Assembly: GCA_030704615.1 (NCBI GenBank)
Contig: CM060732.1
Span: 81,677,171-81,741,170 of the forward strand
Direction of reading: 5' to 3'
Length of the DNA: 64,000 nucleotides
Source of the DNA: Takakia lepidozioides
Taxonomy: Eukaryota; Streptophyta; Takakiopsida; Takakiales; Takakiaceae
Positions 57,641 to 64,000 of the stretch are shown one piece after another. Position 1 is the first letter of the stretch. Each line of letters begins with the position of its first letter. A program made the translations under genes and the position numbers. The notes beneath the pieces are model-generated. The model made no database searches. It was not told the origin of the DNA and saw only the letters and a list, made by a program, of their open reading frames with translations.

Positions 57641-58055
57641 TATACCTTAACAGAGGTATAGTCTGAGGTTGTTAGGGTCCCTTATGTTGATGATACCTTT
57701 ACAGAGGTATAGTCTGAAAATAAGGGTTCTGTTTGGTATACTAACAGAGGTATAGTCTGAGCTGATTAGGGTCCACATATGGTGATACCTCAACAGAGGT
57801 ATAGTAAAAGGGACAAGCTCCTGTTTGGTATACTAACAGAGGTATAGTCTGAGCTGATTAGGGTTCATATATGGTGATACCTCAATAGAGGTATAGTAAA
57901 ATGGACAAGCTCCTGTTTGGTATACTAACAGAGGTATAGTCTCACATTAGGGTTCACATATGGTGATACCTCAACAGAGGTATAGTCAAAGGGACAAGCT
58001 CATGTTTGGTATACTAACAGAGGTATAGTCTGAGCATACACTACTAGGGTTTGTA
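57640..58055. repeat. Tandem array, 92-bp unit, about four copies
   Basis: GTTTGGTATACTAACAGAGG starts units at 57731, 57823, 57915 and 58004. Each also has CTGATTAGGG and TGATACCTCAACAGAGGTAT, an imperfect palindrome (ATACCTC/GAGGTAT). A shorter degenerate unit precedes them. No coding potential. Confidence 0.8.
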
Positions 58056-58639
58056 ATGAAGAGCTAGAATGCAAGTCCTTGACTTCTATGCTTCTACTCA
58101 AGCAAAAATATGGTCTCTAGGTGGTCATAAGAGGCATCTTCTTGCTCTCTTCCACCCCAATGTGCAACCAAGAGTGGTCCAACTCAACTTGCAAGTCATT
58201 GTCCACCAAATCAATCCCCCTTCTAGTCCTTGGGATTTGATTGCAAACTACCATATCTCGATTGCCGAGCAATCATGCATTTGTCTCCTCATCACTTGAC
58301 AATTGCTCCAAATCAACACAAATTATCTCAATGTGTAGGAGCAATGCTTGTCACTTACAATAATGCTCCCAAGCAATCCGCCTTGGATCCCACTCTCACG
58401 CCATATGCCTCATTTGGGGTCTTGCACCAATCCATCATCCATGTGCTCCCCGTGGTCATTTGAATGCATGTTTCATGACCTCTTGGCCTATGTGTTGCTC
58501 TCCTTCATCATAACATGAATCAACACCTCTCCACTTCACACACAAATGGATCTCAAAGGCCTTCACCTCTTGCTAGTTCAAGAGCTCCCCTTCTCAAACT
58601 TGAACTTACAAACTCAAGCGAGCATGCTCCACTAAAACA
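58056..58639. other. Intergenic, no gene recognised
   Basis: Open frames at 58069-58463 have no recognisable motif. They may be a decayed retroelement polyprotein, but I cannot support that. Confidence 0.35.
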
Positions 58640-58830
58640 TGAAAATTTAGGGCAATTCTGATAAGAGGGGAAAACAGAATGAAATATGTTGAAGAAGGTG
58701 CCTTGATTAGCATTGCCTGATTTTATCAATTGTGCCGCTGCTGTTGTGGCTTCCAGTTGACCATCTACCCATGCAAGTTTCTTGGAGCTATTATTCCACA
58801 GGGAATCACCCCTTCCCGCATCATTGCTCA
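58640..58830 (-). other. PDF-motif exon B copy joined to a PPR fragment
   Basis: The minus strand reads DSLWNNSSKKLAWVDGQLEA, AAAQLIKSG and NQGTFFNIFHSVF, the second half of the PDF unit. Here it lies downstream of PPR repeats in the same frame, the reverse of the order at 11.5 kb, so it is a recombination product. Confidence 0.55.
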
Positions 58831-60590
58831 TAGGTCTCCAAAGCCTCCATCTGCGCCCTTGTTGTGCATATCCTGCAATCATCGCACTCCACGACACCAC
58901 ATCTCGTTCAGCCATACTGTTGAACACTTCATTTGCATCCTCGATGCACCCACATTTGGCATACATGCAGTTGCTCATAGGTCTCCAAAGCATTCCTACC
59001 ACACCCATGTTAAATCCTGCCAACATTATATTCAACGTGATCAAAGTTCGTTGAGGCATTTCGGTGAACACTCGGTGTGCATTCATGATGCTCCTGCACT
59101 TAACATACATGTTCACAAGGGTGTTGAGGAGAAAAACACTTGGTGTGAATCCACTTTGGATAATGTGAGTGTGCACCTGCTTTCCAGCTTCCAGACCCTT
59201 CAATTTGATGCACTTAAGCAAGAGACAGACATACATATCTGAATCTGCTGAAATGCTCCTTGGTTTAACGGTTGTAGAGCCTCTTTCAGTCTGCCTGCCT
59301 CACAAAGCATCTTCACATGCCCAGAAGAGCCAGAAGAGGACTCCCTCTCTTGATCCTCTTTTAGAAGCTGTGGTCATGGTTGAGGTGCATGATTTAAATC
59401 AGGCCTGCCAGGCCTGCAATGCACACAAACATGATGTGGCCGAGCTGAACCCCTTCCCCCATCATTTGCTCATAGGTCTCCAAAGCCTCCATCCCACGTC
59501 CCTGTTGTGCATACCTTGCAAGCATCGCACTCCACGACACCACATCTCGTTCAGCCAGAGTGTTGAACACTCCATTTGCATCCTCGATGCACCCACATTT
59601 TGCATACATGCCCACTAGGGTATTGTTCAAAATGACATTTGGTACAATTCCAGCTCTGAAGGTGTCACCATGGACCTCCTTCCCCTTTTCCAGAGCTGCC
59701 AGGGCAGTGTTTCAAATGACATTAGGTACAATTCCAGCTTTGATGATATCCCTATGCACCTCTTTGCCCTTCTCCACGGCTGCCAGGCCTGCAATGCATA
59801 CAAACATGATGTGGCCGGGCTGAACCTCTTCCCCCATCATTTGCTCATAGGTCTCCAAAGCCTCCATCCCACGTCCCTGTACATGTTGTGCATACCGTGC
59901 AAGCATCGCACTCCACGGCACCACATCTCGTTCAGCCATAGTGTTGAACACTCCCTTTGCATCCTCGATGCACCTACATTTTGCATACATGTCCACTAGG
60001 GTATTGTTCAAAATGACATTTGGTACAATTCCAGTTCTGAAGGTGTCACCATGGACCTCCTTCCTCTTTTCCAGAGCTACCAGGGCAGTGTTTCGAATGA
60101 CTTTAGGTACAATTCCAGCTTTGATGATATCCCCATGCACCTCTTTGCCCTTCTCCAGGGCTGTCAGGCCTGCAATGCATACAAACATGATGTGGCCGGG
60201 CTGAACCCCGTCCCCCATCATTTGCTCATAGGTCTCCAAAGCCTCCATCCCACGTCCCTACTGTGCATACCCTACAAGCATCGCACTCCAAGACACCGCA
60301 TCTCATTCAGCCATAGTGTTGAACACTCCCTTTGCATCCTCGATGCACCTACATTTTGCATACATGTCGACTAGGGTATTGTTCAAAATGACATTTGGTA
60401 CAATTCCAGCTCTAAAGGTGTCACCATGGACCTCCTTCCCCTTTTCCAGAGCTGCCAGGGCAGTGTTTCGAATGACATTAGGTACAATTCCAGTTTTGAT
60501 GATATCCCCATGCACCTCTTTGCCCTTCTCAAGGGCTGCCAGGCTTGCACAAGCATTGCAATGCACACAAACATGATGTGAGAGGGCAAA
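58831..60590 (-). pseudogene. Decayed PPR gene copies with internal tandem amplification
   Basis: Minus-strand fragments include CNACASLAALEKGKEVHGDI and NNTLVDMYAKC. An N-terminal part at 59395-59150 begins MTTASKRGSRE and continues into CLLLKCIKLKGLEAGKQVH, matching the start of the 11.6 kb copy. Stops, frameshifts and deletions within the L motif (for example VIRNTALAALEKG) break it. A unit of about 378 bp is repeated three times (landmark CATCATTTGCTCATAGG at 59459, 59835 and 60216), longer than the normal 303-bp triplet. There is no E or DYW region. Confidence 0.8.
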
Positions 60591-60800
60591 ACAGGCTGAA
60601 ATAGGTCAAAGAAGAAGGTGCCCTCACCACATTGTCCTTGAGCTTGTGTCATGACTTGACCGACCATCAACCCAAAAGGACCTCTTGTGTGTGCTACTTG
60701 TAGTCAGGTAATGTCGGATTGGTCTGTGAGATTGAACCACCACGGTGCAGCTGAGTAGGCAGAGATTGAAACACGACCTGCTAAGACCAAGCTAACTCTC
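60591..60800 (-). other. Diverged PDF-motif exon B copy
   Basis: This closely follows 8650-8842: ACCGACCATCAACCCAAAAG, GACCTCTTGTG and CGGATTGGTCTGTGAG occur in the same order. It directly precedes the decayed PPR copies on the minus strand, so the PDF-then-PPR order seen at 11.5 kb is repeated. Confidence 0.5.
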
Positions 60801-60864
60801 CCAAGAATAGCGAGCTCACAAGAATGTTGCGAGCTTCTCCTCGTCTCATCTCCTCCTCCTCTCC

Positions 60865-61450
60865 TCACTACTACAGAAACCGGTTTTTCCAACACCACCC
60901 ATAGTTCACACCTGGCACTTTGAACGGCTCTTCTTACACCCATGTGAGACGAGGCAAGGTGTGATTTGGATCATTGTAGGAAAAGCCACATGGTGTTACA
61001 AATTTCACACTCGAATGACACCCATACGGTCAACAGATGTTGACCAAGATAATTCATATGGGGCATTTGACATGAGTGTCAAATGAGTCATGGAGTGTGA
61101 GGTGAGCGTCAGATGTCCTACAGGAATTTGGGGCAACTATATGGCGTGGCACATTGACCATCAAGGTGGATATGACTTGGCCCATTGACCATCCAGGTGG
61201 AAGATGGATGGATAAAATGACTTCCACCTCTATTCAACATGCCCTGGACGACATAACACATAGACTTTTGTTTAGAGAATTTAAGTTCAAAAAGGTTATT
61301 AGGGTTATGGGGACCAACAATCCAAAAAGATGCAGTGCTCATGCAGCTGACGACAATATCGTTATGAGAATGTCACACTATAATGAACAATGTAAAACAA
61401 TTGCTTTGAGAAGCTATAGATAAAACTACCACATGTCGTCTCAGAGATTT
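60865..61450 (+). mobile_element. Possible CACTA-type transposon end
   Basis: CACTACTACAGAAACCGG at 60865 looks like the terminus of a plant CACTA (CMC) element. Subterminal words follow, such as TTGACATGAGTGTCAAATGA and repeated TTGACCAT. I found no opposite end and no transposase, so the right boundary is arbitrary. Confidence 0.35.
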
Positions 61451-61849
61451 GGGAGCCCGGCAATGTCAATCCCATTTCTGTCCAGTCAACCGTGACCCTT
61501 CACAATGAGACAGTCTGAAGCTGAGCTGAGCACGGATTTCAATCTCTACTAGTCCAACCGTACTAGAGAAATATCCAGTGATCCTCAGACAAGGTTTTCT
61601 TTGCCACCTTACATAAATTGTTCCCAATGACTCAATCCCTGTCCACATTGTTGCTAGATTCAAGAAGCTTGGACAAAGTGCCTTGCTCTTTGTGACTGCC
61701 TCCTTTTTTGAGACAGCAGGGTTTTTTTTGCTACGGGTGTCCTTCACTCACAACCGTCTTTTTTACATTGCGTCCAGGATATCAATGATCACCCCAGCCT
61801 GAATTTTGCCCCACCCTATCAAGCGCCAGTGCTTTTTAACTAGTGCTTT
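61451..61849. other. Intergenic, no gene recognised
   Basis: A 93-residue minus-strand frame (61747-61466) has no motif I recognise. Nothing else is seen. Confidence 0.35.
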
Positions 61850-62270
61850 TCAACTCGTCTACTGAGGGGCCCACTTTCTCCCCTTCGCTGGTACATGTCA
61901 AAATCACTCCAAGAGCCATAGTGTTGGAAAACTGCCTTCGCATCCTTGATGCTCCCACATTTGGCATACATGTCCACAAGGGCATTGTTCAGAATCACAT
62001 CAGGTAGAATTCCAGCTTTGACAATGAAGCCATGGACCTCTTCCTTTTTTCCAGAGCTGCCAGGTTTGCCCTTGATGCTCCCACATTTGGCATGAGGCAT
62101 TTGGCATACCCTTGATGCTCCCCACATTTGGATCGCATCTGTTACAATTCCAACTTTGGTGATGCATCCAAAGCTGCCAGACTTGCACACGCACTGCAAA
62201 CGCACAATCTCGTTCAGCCATAATGTTGAACACGCATCCTCAGTGCTCCCACATTTGCTATACATGTGTC
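61850..62270 (-). pseudogene. Decayed PPR fragments
   Basis: HGFIVKAGILPDVILNNALV, then DMYAKCGSIKDAKAVF, are followed by unrelated sequence. Upstream pieces (MYSKCGSTEDA, CGSIKGKPG) are scrambled repeats of the same motif with frameshifts. No complete triplet remains. Confidence 0.7.
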
Positions 62271-62296
62271 CACCACCAGCTAACTTGAAGAATTCA

Positions 62297-64000
62297 ACAT
62301 GGAAATTTAGGGCCGATTCTAATAAGAGGGAAAAACAGGGTGAAATGTGTTGAAGAAGGTGCCCTCATTGCCTGATTTTACCAATTGTGTCGCTGCTGCT
62401 GCGGCTTCCAATTGACCATCTACCCATGCAGGTTTCTTGTACCAAATCCTTCCACAAGGAATCATAGGCAATGGTGTGCTTGAAATGTGGCCCTCACCGA
62501 TGAATCTGGACCCACACTCTATCCCTGCTCCTTCAGCTATCCATGCCTCTGCACAAATCATGCATACATCCTTGCCTTGCTGGTAGCAGCTGACAATAAC
62601 AGCCTACATTTGTTCAAGGAAACACCCAACTCAACTTCTCACACTAGTTCATATGCTCAATTGCATCTGCTACTCTCTGTAATCCAACAGACATTCACCT
62701 TTTTCCCACAATTGGGCCACCATTGATTAGGGTCAGAAAAGTATTCATGCCACAGCTTCATGACTGTTTAGGGTTCACTGTCACAAATGAAAGTGTGTTT
62801 GTCAGAATTCTGCCCACCCCAACAGCTCAGTCACTCCCACCCATGGAAGGTACCATGCTGTATCAAGTATAAACCCTGGAAAAGTACATGCAATAGCAGA
62901 AACCAACTCTACACCATAGCACAACTGGCTTGGTACCTCCCATGTGGAGCTTGCCTCCGCCTTCTACCATTTCGCCTCTGCCTTGTAGGTGCATTCAAGT
63001 TGGCAATGGCCAATTCAGCAATTCAAAGGCTCCATCCCACTTCACTGCTGTGCACATCCTGCAAGCATCGCGCTCCACGACACCACATCTTGTTCAGCCA
63101 TGGTGTTGAACACTCCCTAAACTTGACCAAATCAGAAAAGTATTCATTCCACACCTTCTCCTCATCTCTTGTACCTGTTTCTGGATAGTTTCCTGTTGTC
63201 ACATTGGCAGTATCATGTCAAAGTCACTCCAATCTATCAAAGATTCAGTCAACCAGCTAATTTGCATAATTCAACATGGAAATTTAGGGCCGATTGTGAT
63301 AAGGGGGAAAAACAGGCTGAAATGTGTTGAAGAAGGTGCCCTCATCGCCTGATTTTACCAATTGTGCCGCTGCTGCTGCGGCTTCCAGTTGACCATCTAC
63401 CCATGCAGGTTTCTTGTACCAAATCCTTCCACAAGGAATCATAGGCAATGTTGTGCTTGAAATGTGGCCCTCTTGGATGAATCTGGACCCACACTCTATC
63501 CCTGCTCCTTCAGCTATCCATGCCTCTCACAAATCATGCATACATCTTTGCCTTGCTGGTAGCAACTGACAATAACAGCCTACATTTGTTCAAGGAAACA
63601 CCCAACTCAACTTCTCACACTAGTTCCTATGCTCAATTGCATCTGCTACTCTCTATAATCCAACATGCATTCACCTTTTTCCCACAATTGGGCCACCATT
63701 GATTAGGGTCAGAAAAGTATTCATGCCACAGCTTCATGACTGTTTAGGGTTCACTGTCACAAATGAAAGTGTGTTTGTCAGAATTCTGCCCACCCCAACA
63801 GCTCAGTCACTCCCACCCATGGCAGGTACCATGCTGTATCAAGTCTAAACCCTGGAAAAGTACATGCAATAGCAGAAACCAACTCTACACCATAGCACAA
63901 CTGGCTTGGTACCTCCCATGTGGAGCTTGCCTCCGCCTTCTACCATTTCGCCTCTGCCTTGTAGGTGCATTCAAGTTGGCAATGGCCAATTCATCTGCCT
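62297..64000 (-). repeat. 977-bp tandem duplication carrying PDF-motif exon pairs
   Basis: Two highly similar units start at about 62297 and 63276 (landmarks GAAGAAGGTGCCCTCAT and CCTTGCTGGTAGCA are 976-977 bp apart); the second runs off the window. Each has a minus-strand exon A (62763-62699 and 63739-63675: MKLWHEYFSDPNQWW, donor GTGAAT) and exon B (from 62505 and 63482). Exon B has PDF changed to PHF. The first unit has a stop just before it, and both have a one-base insertion before YKKPAWVDG, so they are not functional. Between the units lies unit-specific sequence including a PPR scrap. Confidence 0.65.
63046..63120 (-). pseudogene. Short PPR scrap
   Basis: The minus strand encodes FNTMAEQDVVSWSAMLAG-like sequence, one P/S junction of the repeat. 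It is cut off on both sides by PDF-unit DNA. Confidence 0.55.

Overview
The window looks like nuclear DNA of a non-seed land plant, most likely a fern or lycophyte (a hornwort is not excluded). Three things support this: large PLS-class PPR genes, one ending in a complete DYW domain; a microbial-type terpene synthase gene (MTPSL), a family reported from non-seed plants and not from seed plants; and conserved plant genes with GT-AG introns of about 80-870 bp. No species can be named from sequence alone. Exon boundaries below are hand-derived from splice sites and reading frame; no search was run.

Left part (1-14.6 kb): a PPR cluster. A DYW-type gene enters from the left edge, followed by a convergent DYW-less copy and a decayed DYW copy. 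The last two are arranged head to head around 9.27 kb. The DNA between them carries repeated split exons that I recognise as the PDF motif of OSB proteins (organellar single-stranded DNA-binding proteins). In the rightmost unit the PDF exon reads in frame into the PPR start. Similar PDF/PPR debris fills 58.6-64 kb and is scattered at 36.8, 41.8 and 54.5 kb.

Middle (15-31 kb): LINE remnants, an MTPSL gene with an apparent frameshift (19.7-20.9 kb), three abutting terminal-inverted-repeat elements (21.5-22.8 kb), two satellite-like arrays and a frameshifted Myb/SANT-like gene.

31-45.4 kb: the best-preserved genes. These are an eight-exon plastid PpiC-rhodanese protein (STR12 type), a five-exon UDP-glycosyltransferase and a single-exon plastid J-protein (DnaJ 8 type), all on the minus strand.

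45.4-58 kb: a long inverted repeat holding a fourth TIR element, whose empty site is preserved in the other arm; a SINE; the catalytic-domain exons of plastid pyruvate dehydrogenase E2, with the 5' exons missing; an unrecognised gene fragment; and a 92-bp tandem array.

The intact genes do not form a pathway together, although STR12, J8 and E2 are all expected in plastids. The unusual content is the PDF/PPR composite and the TIR element family.
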